Assembly: GCA_046329585.1 (NCBI GenBank)
Contig: JAXLUI010000001.1
Span: 248,001 to 312,000, forward strand
Length of the DNA stretch: 64,000 nt
Source: DLKC01 sp002478885
Lineage (GTDB): Bacteria; Bacteroidota; Bacteroidia; Chitinophagales; Chitinophagaceae
Direction: 5' to 3'
Below, piece by piece: positions 8,382-17,043 of this stretch (the first letter of the stretch is position 1; every line of letters starts with the position of its first letter). Under the pieces are notes generated by a model, which searched no databases, was not told the origin of the DNA, and saw only the letters and a list, made by a program, of their open reading frames with translations. The position numbers and the translations under genes were made by a program.

Positions 8382-9599
8382 ATGTTATCGTCGACACTAC
8401 AATTATACAAAAATGCATACAGCGGTCTTTCGCGCAAAACATGGTACCTGTCCATTGTAATGCTGGTGAACAGGAGCGGTACTATGGTATTGCCTTTTAT
8501 GACGATTTACTGCACACAAAAACTCGGCTTTGATATAACGCAGGCAGGCACCGTAGTCGGGCTTTTTGGCCTTGGTGCAATTGTGGGTGCATTTTTTGGC
8601 GGACGGATCACCGACCGGTTTGGATTTTACCCGCAGCAATTGGTCTCTTTATTCAGCGGGGGCATTATGTTTATTGTTACCGGTTACATGCAGACTTTTA
8701 CAACGCTTTGCATCAGCAGTTTTGTACTTAGTTTATGCAACGAATCATTCAGGCCGGCAAATGCGACGGCCATAGCCTTTTATTGCAAGGAGGAAAACAG
8801 GACAAGGTCTTATTCGTTAAACCGGCTTGCCATTAATCTTGGCTGGGCGGTAGGCGGTGCCCTTGGCGGATTTCTTGCCGGCATCAACTATCATTTATTA
8901 TTCTGGGTCGACGGCAGTACCAACCTGGCTTCTGCCATACTGCTGATAAAGCTGCTTCCATATGTAAAAAGCGGGAGCAGGCACAACAAGGCAAAAACGC
9001 CAACAGCGAAACTACCGGCATACAAGGATCGCATATACCTTTTTTTTATTTTACTCACGGTCATGTATGCATTTTGTTTTTTTCACCAGTTTACCATTTT
9101 ACCCGTTTACTTTAAATCGCAATGGCAGTTAAGCGAACAGTTTATCGGGGTGTTGATGGCATTGAATGGCCTCATCATAGTGGTTATAGAAATGACACTG
9201 GTTTATTCGCTGGAGGGCAAGCGCTTGCTTACGACCTATATAAGAACGGGCGTGTTGATGGTAGGTATCGGTTTTGCGCTGGTAAATGTATTGCCGGCAC
9301 AGCCGTGGGCTGCGGTTGCTGCCGTTACGATCATCAGTTTTGGGGAGATTATGTCAATGCCTTTTATGAATTCTTTCTGGATAGGCCGCACACAGGAAAA
9401 TAACCGCGGCCAATACGCAGCCATGTATACCATTGCATGGAGTATTGCACAAATTCTTGCACCGGTAGGCGGCAGCCATGTTGCAGCAGGTTATGGTTAC
9501 CAGGTATTATGGTGGATGATCTGCATCATCTGCATTGTCACCAGTGCCGGTTTTATGCTGTTGGGTAAAACAATTTTAGTGGAAAAAAGGCGCAGTTAA
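8382..9599 (+). CDS. MFS transporter (12 TM)
   Basis: 405 residues with twelve hydrophobic segments. The loop between helices 2 and 3 reads GGRITDRFGFYPQQL, the major-facilitator signature GxxxDRxG. The fold and length (about 400 residues) fit a drug or metabolite exporter of the DHA1 type; the substrate cannot be read from sequence. I chose ATG 8382 (MLSSTLQLYKNAYSGLSRKT), since the frame upstream to a GTG at 8286 is hydrophilic and not family-like. It ends 24 bases before the K+ channel gene and probably shares its transcript. Confidence 0.88.
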   Translation: MLSSTLQLYKNAYSGLSRKTWYLSIVMLVNRSGTMVLPFMTIYCTQKLGFDITQAGTVVGLFGLGAIVGAFFGGRITDRFGFYPQQLVSLFSGGIMFIVTGYMQTFTTLCISSFVLSLCNESFRPANATAIAFYCKEENRTRSYSLNRLAINLGWAVGGALGGFLAGINYHLLFWVDGSTNLASAILLIKLLPYVKSGSRHNKAKTPTAKLPAYKDRIYLFFILLTVMYAFCFFHQFTILPVYFKSQWQLSEQFIGVLMALNGLIIVVIEMTLVYSLEGKRLLTTYIRTGVLMVGIGFALVNVLPAQPWAAVAAVTIISFGEIMSMPFMNSFWIGRTQENNRGQYAAMYTIAWSIAQILAPVGGSHVAAGYGYQVLWWMICIICIVTSAGFMLLGKTILVEKRRS

Positions 9600-9623
9600 G
9601 CTGTACCTTTAAGGCAAAAAATT

Positions 9624-10637
9624 GTGAAGGCCCCGTTTCCATTGCTGCTTTGGTTTGGCATCATCTTCACCATAATACTGCTGGGCACTTTTGGCTTTAT
9701 GCTCGTAGAGCATTTCAGCTTTCTCGATGCTTTTTATATGACGGTGATAACCGTTACCACTATTGGCTACGAAGAAGTGCACCCGCTCGACAGTGCGGGT
9801 ATGATCTTTAATATTGCGCTTATCGTTACCTCGTTTTCCACATTTACCTATGCCCTCGCCCGGCTTACCCAATATGTTGCCAGCGGTGAAATGGCCTTAT
9901 TTTTTAAAAATCGCAAACTTATGCAGGCTATCAACAAAATGAACAATCATGTGATCATTTGCGGCTTCGGGAGGAACGGCCAACAGGCTGCCCTAACGCT
10001 TAAGGCCCACAAAGTTGAATTTGTTGTTGTGGAAAATGATCTTACCCATATTAACCAGTGGCTTGTTACCGACCCTACCCTCGCTTATGTAAATGCCGAT
10101 GCCACTGAGGACGAAACACTGGTAAGAGCAGGCATTCACCGCGCAAAGGCGCTGATCGTAGCCTTGCCGGATGATGCAGATAATGTATTTATTGTTTTAT
10201 CGGCCAGGTCGATGAGCCCGACAGTACAAATTATCAGCAGGGCATCACAACATGGTTCTGCAGTTAAACTAAAAAAAGCTGGTGCTGACAGCATTATTAT
10301 GCCTGACAAGATTGGCGGCACGCATATGGCCACGCTTGTTTCCAAGCCTGATGTGATTGAATTTGTCGATTATCTCTCCAGTGAAGACGGAGATGTGATT
10401 AGTATGGAATCGGTTGAATACCAAAAATTGCCACCACAACTCCGGGACCAATCACTTAAGGTGGTGATGGACTGGAAAAAAACCGGTGTAAATTGTATCG
10501 GTATAAAAGATAAGGAAGGGAAATTTATTATCAATCCTCCTGAAGAAACCGTTATTTCTGCCGGTATGAAGGTGATCGTCCTCGGCACAAAAAACCAGAT
10601 CGGCATCATGAAGCACAATGTGCAGTCGGCAGATTAG
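9624..10637 (+). CDS. Two-helix potassium channel with RCK (TrkA-N/TrkA-C) domains
   Basis: 337 residues starting at GTG 9624. Two transmembrane helices (about 8-28 and 60-82) flank a pore loop with the filter TTIGYEEVHP at about 45-54. A Rossmann NAD-binding RCK domain follows (IICGFGRNGQ near 111-120), then a TrkA-C domain (about 235-335). This is the layout of Kch/MthK-type ligand-gated channels. The canonical filter is TVGYG; here the second glycine is glutamate (GYE), so ion selectivity is uncertain. It is likely co-transcribed with the MFS gene 24 bases upstream. It converges on the yraN gene. Confidence 0.88.
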   Translation: MKAPFPLLLWFGIIFTIILLGTFGFMLVEHFSFLDAFYMTVITVTTIGYEEVHPLDSAGMIFNIALIVTSFSTFTYALARLTQYVASGEMALFFKNRKLMQAINKMNNHVIICGFGRNGQQAALTLKAHKVEFVVVENDLTHINQWLVTDPTLAYVNADATEDETLVRAGIHRAKALIVALPDDADNVFIVLSARSMSPTVQIISRASQHGSAVKLKKAGADSIIMPDKIGGTHMATLVSKPDVIEFVDYLSSEDGDVISMESVEYQKLPPQLRDQSLKVVMDWKKTGVNCIGIKDKEGKFIINPPEETVISAGMKVIVLGTKNQIGIMKHNVQSAD

Positions 10638-10650
10638 TATTTGCCAGGCC

Positions 10651-11013
10651 TTAAAAGAACACATCCTCAATGTGAAAAAATTCAAAGGGTTGACCAGGAT
10701 ACATCTTGATCGCGAGCACATCGACTTGAAGGAACAGCCATTGGGGATGCAGGAATTGGTATTCCTCAGCCGCTTTACGCATGTTCTGCATTTTCTTTTT
10801 ACCCACGCTTTCTTCGGGATTTCCATACTTATCCGTGGTTCGGGTTTTAATTTCAAAAAAGTGAAGTTTTTTTCCTTTTGAAGCTATAATATCCACCTCG
10901 AGGTGTTTGAAACGCCAGTTACGTTCTATTACGGTAAAACCATGTTCCTGTATCCATTTAACCGACAGGTCTTCTCCCCTGCTACCCATTTTGCTGTTGT
11001 AGGTCTCCTTCAT
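10651..11013 (-). CDS. YraN family (UPF0102) nuclease-like protein
   Basis: 120 residues matching the UPF0102/YraN family: an N-terminal GSRGEDLSVKWIQEHGFTV helix, then RNWRFKHLEVDIIASKGKKL, carrying the D-x-I and E-x-K residues (FFEIKTR) of an endonuclease-like fold, and a C-terminal helix with VDVLAIKM. The family has a PD-(D/E)xK restriction-endonuclease fold, and its cellular role is not established. It starts at ATG 11013 and stops only 14 bases from the channel gene's stop, so the two genes converge. Confidence 0.9.
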   Translation of the reverse strand: MKETYNSKMGSRGEDLSVKWIQEHGFTVIERNWRFKHLEVDIIASKGKKLHFFEIKTRTTDKYGNPEESVGKKKMQNMRKAAEEYQFLHPQWLFLQVDVLAIKMYPGQPFEFFHIEDVFF

Positions 11014-11106
11014 ATGCTAAAAGTTGACTGATTCATATATTTCTTTTCTTCATGAATTTTTTAAGTCAATTACCGTGTATTTTGCGAACCAAATGCAAAT
11101 GCACAT

Positions 11107-12315
11107 ATGCTACAAGATAAAATTTTCATTTTAAAAGGAAAAGTGATGCACTACGCCTGGGGCGGTTATGATTTTATCCCGTCATGGCTTGGCATCAAAA
11201 ATGAAGAACAACAACCCTTTGCCGAATATTGGATGGGCGCTCACCCGCTTGCCGGTGCGGTTATCGAAACCGGAGATGGTGAGGTATTGCTCGACAAACT
11301 GATCAAAGAAGATCCCTACAAAACCCTGGGTATTAAAACTGTAACGGCTTACGACGACCAGTTACCTTATCTTTTTAAAGTGCAGGATGTAAAAGAGATG
11401 CTGTCAATACAGGTGCACCCATCAAAAAAAGAAGCAGAGAAAGGCTTTGCCGCTGAAGAAGCTGCGGGTATCCCGCGTGATGCTCCTAACCGGAACTATC
11501 GCGATAAGAACCATAAACCCGAGGTTATGGTAGCCCTTAGTGAATTCTGGTTATTGCATGGCTTTTTGGTCCGTGAAAAAATAGGACCGTTGCTGAGCAG
11601 CATACCCGAATTTGCAGGCCTCGCAACAATATTCGAAACAGAAGATTATAAAGGCCTTTACAGCCACGTTATGCATCTTTCGCAGCAAGAAACAGATAAA
11701 CTACTGATGCCACTTGTGCAAAGAGAGATCGCGGCAAAAAAAGAAGGCAAACTTACGAAGGCCGATGCCGGCTGGTGGGTTGCCAAACTCTTTGAAGGCC
11801 ATGAAAATATCAGCAATATCGATCGTGGTGTTTTTTCTATTTACTTTTTCAACATTGTAAAAGTGAACCCCGGGGAAGGTGTTTATCAGGGAGCAGGGAT
11901 ACCGCATGCCTACCTGGAAGGCCAAGCGATGGAACTGATGGCAAACAGCGATAATGTACTACGTGGCGGTTTAACTGTAAAACATGTAGATATTCCCGAA
12001 CTGCTGAAACATACCATTTTTGAGGGCATTACACCCAACATTATGACGGGGCTTCACTCACACACAGGAGAAATTATTTTCCCCTGCCCGGTGATGGATT
12101 TTGGCCTCAGCAAGATCGATCTCAGTGATGGTAAAGTCATTGAAGAAAGGTCGTCATCGCTGGAGATGGTCGCCGTTATGGAGGGCGAACTTACCATTAC
12201 CGGAACCACGGTAAAAATCCTTCAAAAAGGGCAGGTTGCGGTCATCTTTTCCGGTGAGCCTTATACACTATCCACAACTTCGCACACACTTGCCTACAAA
12301 GCATTTGTACCTTAG
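11107..12315 (+). CDS. manA: Mannose-6-phosphate isomerase, class I
   Basis: 402 residues of a class I phosphomannose isomerase, which interconverts mannose 6-phosphate and fructose 6-phosphate using zinc. The zinc-site segments are present: a QVHP motif (SIQVHPSKKEAE, near residue 100), HKPEVMVALSEFW (near 138-150), and GIPHAYLEGQAMELMANSDN (about 262-281). The C-terminal jelly-roll lobe is present. The length fits the family. The start MLQDKIFILKGKVMHYAWGG is typical. The enzyme feeds GDP-mannose synthesis or mannose catabolism. It precedes a membrane protein gene by 37 bases and may share its transcript. Confidence 0.95.
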   Translation: MLQDKIFILKGKVMHYAWGGYDFIPSWLGIKNEEQQPFAEYWMGAHPLAGAVIETGDGEVLLDKLIKEDPYKTLGIKTVTAYDDQLPYLFKVQDVKEMLSIQVHPSKKEAEKGFAAEEAAGIPRDAPNRNYRDKNHKPEVMVALSEFWLLHGFLVREKIGPLLSSIPEFAGLATIFETEDYKGLYSHVMHLSQQETDKLLMPLVQREIAAKKEGKLTKADAGWWVAKLFEGHENISNIDRGVFSIYFFNIVKVNPGEGVYQGAGIPHAYLEGQAMELMANSDNVLRGGLTVKHVDIPELLKHTIFEGITPNIMTGLHSHTGEIIFPCPVMDFGLSKIDLSDGKVIEERSSSLEMVAVMEGELTITGTTVKILQKGQVAVIFSGEPYTLSTTSHTLAYKAFVP

Positions 12316-12352
12316 CATTTAACACTTACCTTTATCGATAGAATTCTTTATT

Positions 12353-12922
12353 ATGAAAATTACTAAGTCAGTTATAATAGCACTTGTTTTGATGGTAGTT
12401 GTGGCAGCATTGTACAGGGTATTTCCCAACAGGCCTTATGGATTTGCACCGCAATATGCGATGGCTATTTTTGGTGGCGCCGTTTTTATAAAAGACAAGA
12501 AATGGGCCTTTGTTTTACCCATTCTTTCCATGTTTCTCTCCGATGTTTTGTACCAGGCACTTTATATGAACGGCCTTTCCACTATACAGGGTTTTTACGA
12601 GGGCCAGCTGCTCAATTACGGCTTATTTGCCGGCCTCACTTTTATTGGCTTCCTCATCAAAAAGATCAACGTGGTTTCGGTGTTGCTGGCATCGCTGGCA
12701 TCTCCTTCTGTTTATTTTATTTTGTCAAACCTTGCGGTGTGGGCAGGTTCCGGCGGACTGGGCAGGCCGAAAACATGGGATGGTCTGCTCCTCACCTATA
12801 GTGATGCGCTACCCTTTTACCCGAACAGCCTCTATGCGACTCTGTTTTTCTCAACTGTTCTTTTCGGCGGTTATTATTTTATCAATCACCTGCAGCCCGC
12901 GACAGCAAAACAAACGCGTTAG
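12353..12922 (+). CDS. DUF6580-like integral membrane protein
   Basis: 189 residues with about five hydrophobic helices. Segments FPNRPYGFAPQYAMAIFGGA, a FIKDKKWAFVLPILSMFLSD stretch and a C-terminal helix FFSTVLFGGYYFINHL resemble a widespread Bacteroidota family (DUF6580, putative transport protein) related to ECF-type substrate-binding membrane components. I recognise the pattern but not a substrate. It is 37 bases downstream of manA. A terminator follows at 12942-12972. Confidence 0.75.
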   Translation: MKITKSVIIALVLMVVVAALYRVFPNRPYGFAPQYAMAIFGGAVFIKDKKWAFVLPILSMFLSDVLYQALYMNGLSTIQGFYEGQLLNYGLFAGLTFIGFLIKKINVVSVLLASLASPSVYFILSNLAVWAGSGGLGRPKTWDGLLLTYSDALPFYPNSLYATLFFSTVLFGGYYFINHLQPATAKQTR

Positions 12923-12941
12923 TTTTTTACAACATCATTAT

Positions 12942-12972
12942 AAATGCCGGGAGTTTCTTCCGGCATTTTTAT
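12942..12972 (+). terminator. Rho-independent terminator after the manA-linked membrane gene
   Basis: AAATGCCGG (12942-12950) pairs with CCGGCATTT (12960-12968) and is followed by a T-run. Confidence 0.8.
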
Positions 12973-12988
12973 TTGATTATATTTTGTA

Positions 12989-13056
12989 ACCGGCACCTGC
13001 ACATTGAGCATCAACTGTTGCGCCGCACTCTTATACTTACAAAACACTGTGCAGCA
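12989..13056 (+). repeat. Dispersed ~70-bp element, copy E
   Basis: Left box CCGGCA (12990-12995), core TTGCGCCGCAC (13018-13028, centre base C instead of T), right box GCAGCA (13051-13056). The 22-base spacing is kept on both sides. Confidence 0.75.
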
Positions 13057-13098
13057 ATTTTAAATTCATGCCTTGCCGGGAAATAGTATTTTTAATAA

Positions 13099-13557
13099 AT
13101 GATCCAGCTTCTTCCTATAAAGCAAACAGTTGAAGCAAATGCTGCATTCGTCAACAACCCGGATTGCGCAGACACGCTGCAAATCACGATCGATTATTTC
13201 AACCGTATTGGCTATACGCCGCCGTGGGTAGGTTATTACGCAAGTATGAACGGGATGATTGTTGGCAGTGCAGCATATAAAGGCAAGCCCGTGAACAGCA
13301 AGATTGAGATCGCCTATGGCACGATGCCGCAGCATCGGCAAAGAGGCATTGGAACGGCTATCTGCAAGGCACTGGTTGACCTGGCCCTGCAAAGCGATCC
13401 GTGCGTGATCATTACTGCGAGAACATTACCGGGAAATAATTACTCTACAAGAATTCTGCAGAAAAATCATTTCAGGTTATCGGGAACAGTCATTGATCCG
13501 GAAGATGGCGAAGTATGGGAATGGGAATATGAGCGGCATCCGTTAAATGCCTCTTGA
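13099..13557 (+). CDS. GNAT family N-acetyltransferase
   Basis: 152 residues. The acetyl-CoA pyrophosphate loop of the GNAT fold is present as PQHRQRGIGTAICKAL (about residues 75-90), and the C-terminal strand pair runs LPGNNYSTRILQKNHFRLSG, characteristic of GNAT enzymes (the N-x-x-S/A-x-x-x-x-x-K-x-G/H-F/Y block). The acceptor substrate is unknown; RimJ/RimI-like or small-molecule acetyltransferases are both possible. It stands alone between dispersed element copies E and F and converges on the PorW/SprE-like gene. Confidence 0.9.
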   Translation: MIQLLPIKQTVEANAAFVNNPDCADTLQITIDYFNRIGYTPPWVGYYASMNGMIVGSAAYKGKPVNSKIEIAYGTMPQHRQRGIGTAICKALVDLALQSDPCVIITARTLPGNNYSTRILQKNHFRLSGTVIDPEDGEVWEWEYERHPLNAS

Positions 13558-13625
13558 TAAAAAAACATATTGTATTTCTTACCGCGATGTTGTTCTTTTA
13601 ACGAGGTTGAAGTGTGCCTTTTTCA

Positions 13626-13693
13626 TGCCGCGCAAAGCGATGCAGTACACGGGTGCGACGCAAGGAACGTTGCCACCTGCACACATGCAGGGC
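13626..13693 (-). repeat. Dispersed ~70-bp element, copy F
   Basis: Minus-strand copy: left box (TGCAGGGC on plus) at 13686-13693, core 13653-13663, right box (TGCCGC on plus) at 13626-13631. It lies between convergent genes. Confidence 0.8.
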
Positions 13694-13707
13694 GCCACAA
13701 TATTTTC

Positions 13708-16700
13708 TCAGAATTTTCCGGGCAAAGCTTTTTCGAGTAAGCGTTTGTAGGCATCCACATCTTTTGTTTCGCGCATAATGTCGAGGTTGGCCTCGCTGAT
13801 GATGGCAAAACTATACTTTTCGGGCTTCAGCCATGGAATGATGCGGGACGAAGCGACCGGTTTTGTTTTATCGATGTAATTCATCGCACCGACTGCGTCA
13901 TCGAAGGGGCCGATAAGAACGAGGTTGTAACGGTCGTCTAATTTAAGCGGGTTGATAAATAGTTTCTGGCTATAGAAATTTACCGCGTTGTAGCGACTGA
14001 AGGCATTCTTTGTTTCATTGATAAACACCTGGTCAACTTTATCGAGCAATACAACTGCATATTGAGGGTCTTTGGCATCGAATTCATAACTCTTTACCAT
14101 ATCATTTGCCTTACCAGTTGAGTCAAGTTTTGTCTTTGCAACTTCGGTCACTGGTTTTGCCACGACGGAGTCTGTTTTAGTATTTGCTTTTTCAATGGTA
14201 GGCCTTACCGGTGTGAGATCAACTACCGGCGCTGCATCTTCCTTATAGCGTTCTATTTTGAGATTGGTGAGATAGTCTTCAATTTCATTGCGGCGCTTTA
14301 AAACATCGATCATGGTTGCCGCTTTTTCAGCCATAGGCGACTTAGCAAAAAGCTGCTGCAGGCTGGTGAGTTTTTCAATTGCCAGGCTGTCGTCTTTCTT
14401 TGAAACATAGTAGATAGACTCTATGTAAAGCAATTGTGGTGTCCAGTAACTGTTGCCATATTCTTTATCGGCAGCTTCCTTTTCAGTTTTTGCTTTATCA
14501 AAACTGCCTTCAATGAAAAGGTTATAAATATCCTCGTATTTTTTGGTAGCCGGGTCTGCAACCTGTTTCACGTCAGTTCCTTTGTTATTAAGTTTTGCCG
14601 TGTAATCCCCTTTTGGAAAATCGCGATTCAGCGCCATGATGGCGGAGTCTGCGGCGATTTTTCTGCCGGTTTTTGTGTAGCAATAATACAGGTTGAAAAA
14701 AGCTTGTTCGCGGTCTTTATTGCCAGGGAATTTTGTGAGCAATTCTTCGTATGCTTTGATGGCTGCGTCATAGTCTTCCAACTGGTCCTGGAAAGCCTGG
14801 CCATTGCTGAACAGCGCTTCTGCAATCCGGTCGTCAGAGGTCTTTTTCTGCTCGTCGGTGATAGGCAGGTTGGCGTACAAAGACTCATAAGACAATTCAC
14901 CATCGTCACTGCCATTGGCCGCATTTGGGTTAGCGCCTGGTGTTTTACCCATGCCTCCCCTTTTTGGCAGCATCGCGTTGTTGTTTGGCGCAGCTGTACC
15001 TGTAGAATCGTCCTCTGCCTGCTGATCCTGTTGTTCCTGCTGCTGCGCATTTTTAACGGCATCGAGCCTGCGCCAGTCATCCACATTCGGCCGCTGACCC
15101 CACTTTGCCCTGAACTGGTTAAAGCCGGTACTTTTTAGATTAAGGTTATTAAAATACCAGTCAGATGATTTTGCGGTGGTGTTGCCCTGGTTAAAAAGAT
15201 CGCCCTGGTTTTCCTGGCGAATAGCGGGATTGATGTTCACATCGTTCTCCTCGTCTTTTAAACCCTGTTGTTTTCTCAGTGCCTTCAATACTTTTTTAAC
15301 AGCGGCCTCGCGTTTATCTTCGGGCATTGCGGCAAGATGCTGAAGACTGTCTTCTTCGTGTATGGTGGTATAATTGGTCGCGATGATACCCAGCCCGGGT
15401 GACCTGGCATCAAGACGCTGTTTATCCTTATCGCTGGCCAGGTAGTTGGCCGAAACGCTGTCGTAATAGTTCTTAGCATCCACATATTCGTGCGTATCGT
15501 ATTTGATATCGGCCAGCAACATAAAAGACCGGCTACGCTGTGCCGGGTTTTCCTGCTCGTTATACTGAATGCTTTTCTTCAGCATCTGTGTCGCTGACTC
15601 ATAATCCTTTTGCTCCACGTATATCTGGGCTACGGCATAGTAAATAATATCCCTGCTCGAGACATATTTATCCCTTTTCGCCATTTTCACCAGGTTATCC
15701 AGCTTCTGTTTAACGAGACTTTCGCCTGAACTGTCGCCCGCAGCAATAATACTGTTGAGATTGGCATAAACACCCAATACCGGGTCGATGGTACCGGCGG
15801 CTGCTTTTGTGTACCATTCTATCGCTTCGGCTTTCATACCTGAAGCCTGGAACATTTGCCCGGCGAGAAATTCCATCCGGGCTTTGTCTTGCTTTGTGCG
15901 GGCACGGTCAAGGGCTCTAACCAGATGAGAGGCGGAGCTGTCAAAAAGGTTTTGTTTGTAATAGAGCCAGGAAAGCAGTTCATTCAACTCGGGATTAAGC
16001 CTTTCGGGAAATACCGGGTCATTACCCAGAATTTCAAGAATACCGGCAGCTTCACCCAATCGTTCCGACTCAATATAATTGCGCGCCTGCCAAAGCAATG
16101 CGTCGTTACGGCTGGGCGGTGTTGAAAATACTTTCTGAATGATTGAATTGTTTTCTTTGGTTGCAACCGAGAACAAGCCTTTGGTGCCAGACACGTTACT
16201 GCCTACCGGAATATCGTAACCACCTTCTTCCTTCGGCGCGAAAGCATAAGCGATATAACGGAACACCTGGTCTGCAGAATCAAAATCCTTCCTGTAATAG
16301 TAGGTCTTACCCAGCAGTAAGTAAATATCATCCACCCAATAGTTGCGGAGATCGTGCAGCAAAAGCCCCTCGTTGCATTTATAAATGATAGAATCAAGTT
16401 CGCCGTTACCCGCGATCATGTCGAGGTTATACTTATAAAAAGGCAAGAGCGCGGTGTAGTCTTCCGGGTTGGCTTGCGCGGCAAGGTCAACTATCTCGTT
16501 TAGTTTGGCGTTCCCGTTAAAGAAATAATTATAGTGGGTAATGGTGTTTTGATACAAACGGCGCGGGTAATTGAATTTTTTCTGCCCTGTTTTTTCTGCG
16601 CCAAGTATCCTCTTTTCGTATTGTGGCGGCTTTTTAAGATCAACGGAAGTACCCGGCTGACTAATAGCAGTTAGCGCGGCAAATGTAAGCGAACAGGCGA

Positions 16701-16728
16701 AAAATATATGCCGTAAAGCTTTAACCAT
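13708..16728 (-). CDS. Tetratricopeptide protein, probable T9SS PorW/SprE lipoprotein
   Basis: 1006 residues. It has an N-terminal signal (about 1-23, ending LTAISQ), then an RRLYQNTITHYNYFFNGN segment, many TPR-like helical repeats between about 100 and 800, a low-complexity Gln/Asp stretch near 560, and a conserved C-terminal domain (about 905-1006) that includes YAVVLLDKVDQVFINETKNA and ends RLLEKALPGKF. This architecture matches the SprE/PorW component of the type IX secretion and gliding apparatus of Bacteroidota, as I recall it. The usual lipoprotein cysteine is not obvious after the signal peptide. T9SS cargo genes in this window (19733, 56711) fit the assignment. A TATATTTG box at 16745-16752 lies just upstream. 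Confidence 0.6.
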   Translation of the reverse strand: MVKALRHIFFACSLTFAALTAISQPGTSVDLKKPPQYEKRILGAEKTGQKKFNYPRRLYQNTITHYNYFFNGNAKLNEIVDLAAQANPEDYTALLPFYKYNLDMIAGNGELDSIIYKCNEGLLLHDLRNYWVDDIYLLLGKTYYYRKDFDSADQVFRYIAYAFAPKEEGGYDIPVGSNVSGTKGLFSVATKENNSIIQKVFSTPPSRNDALLWQARNYIESERLGEAAGILEILGNDPVFPERLNPELNELLSWLYYKQNLFDSSASHLVRALDRARTKQDKARMEFLAGQMFQASGMKAEAIEWYTKAAAGTIDPVLGVYANLNSIIAAGDSSGESLVKQKLDNLVKMAKRDKYVSSRDIIYYAVAQIYVEQKDYESATQMLKKSIQYNEQENPAQRSRSFMLLADIKYDTHEYVDAKNYYDSVSANYLASDKDKQRLDARSPGLGIIATNYTTIHEEDSLQHLAAMPEDKREAAVKKVLKALRKQQGLKDEENDVNINPAIRQENQGDLFNQGNTTAKSSDWYFNNLNLKSTGFNQFRAKWGQRPNVDDWRRLDAVKNAQQQEQQDQQAEDDSTGTAAPNNNAMLPKRGGMGKTPGANPNAANGSDDGELSYESLYANLPITDEQKKTSDDRIAEALFSNGQAFQDQLEDYDAAIKAYEELLTKFPGNKDREQAFFNLYYCYTKTGRKIAADSAIMALNRDFPKGDYTAKLNNKGTDVKQVADPATKKYEDIYNLFIEGSFDKAKTEKEAADKEYGNSYWTPQLLYIESIYYVSKKDDSLAIEKLTSLQQLFAKSPMAEKAATMIDVLKRRNEIEDYLTNLKIERYKEDAAPVVDLTPVRPTIEKANTKTDSVVAKPVTEVAKTKLDSTGKANDMVKSYEFDAKDPQYAVVLLDKVDQVFINETKNAFSRYNAVNFYSQKLFINPLKLDDRYNLVLIGPFDDAVGAMNYIDKTKPVASSRIIPWLKPEKYSFAIISEANLDIMRETKDVDAYKRLLEKALPGKF

Positions 16729-16744
16729 GCAGTTATTAAAAGTT

Positions 16745-16774
16745 CAAATATAATAACAGAAAAACAGGTTGAAA
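16745..16774 (-). promoter_or_regulatory. Candidate Bacteroidota-type promoter for the PorW/SprE-like gene
   Basis: On the minus strand, TATATTTG (16745-16752) fits the -7 consensus TAnnTTTG. A TTTC at 16771-16774 lies 18 bases upstream as a weak -33 element. The box lies 17 bases before the ATG. Confidence 0.45.
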
Positions 16775-16877
16775 TATTTTTAAAACCGAAGGTTTATTTT
16801 TTTGACTTTTTAATTAAAGCAGTTGATTTCCGGGGCAATGAAAAGAAATGGCTTGCCACACCCTTACACTCCTGCAT

Positions 16878-16896
16878 AAAAAAGGCCAAGCGGCCT
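16878..16896 (-). terminator. Terminator downstream of cphB
   Basis: On the minus strand, AGGCC-GCTT-GGCCT is followed by a run of Ts. The stem is only 5 bp but GC-rich. It lies about 150 bases beyond the cphB stop. Confidence 0.6.
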
Positions 16897-16928
16897 GCTT
16901 AACCTTTTTTTGCTCAATATTCAAAATA

Positions 16929-16996
16929 CCGGCGCCCAAGGCAATGCTGTACAAGTGTGCGACGCAACGAAAGATGCTATTTTTACTGATGCATGG
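16929..16996 (-). repeat. Dispersed ~70-bp element, copy G
   Basis: Minus-strand copy with core at 16957-16967 and a right box CCGGCGC (plus strand, 16929-16935). The arm CTGTACAAGT at 16947-16956 is well conserved; the left box is degenerate. Confidence 0.75.
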
Positions 16997-17043
16997 ATCC
17001 CCAAAAAAAATTATTCATTATTCACGATTGATCGTTCACCGCA

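Larger units (their letters stand above)
16729..17043. other. Intergenic region between cphB and the PorW/SprE-like gene
   Basis: Holds the PorW promoter box, a minus-strand terminator at 16878-16896 for cphB, and dispersed element copy G. No gene was found. Confidence 0.7.

Noticed and set aside
14434..15138. Plus-strand frame antisense to the PorW/SprE-like gene
   Set aside because: Low-complexity Phe/Val/Cys product with no domain; the opposite strand codes a clear 1006-residue TPR protein.
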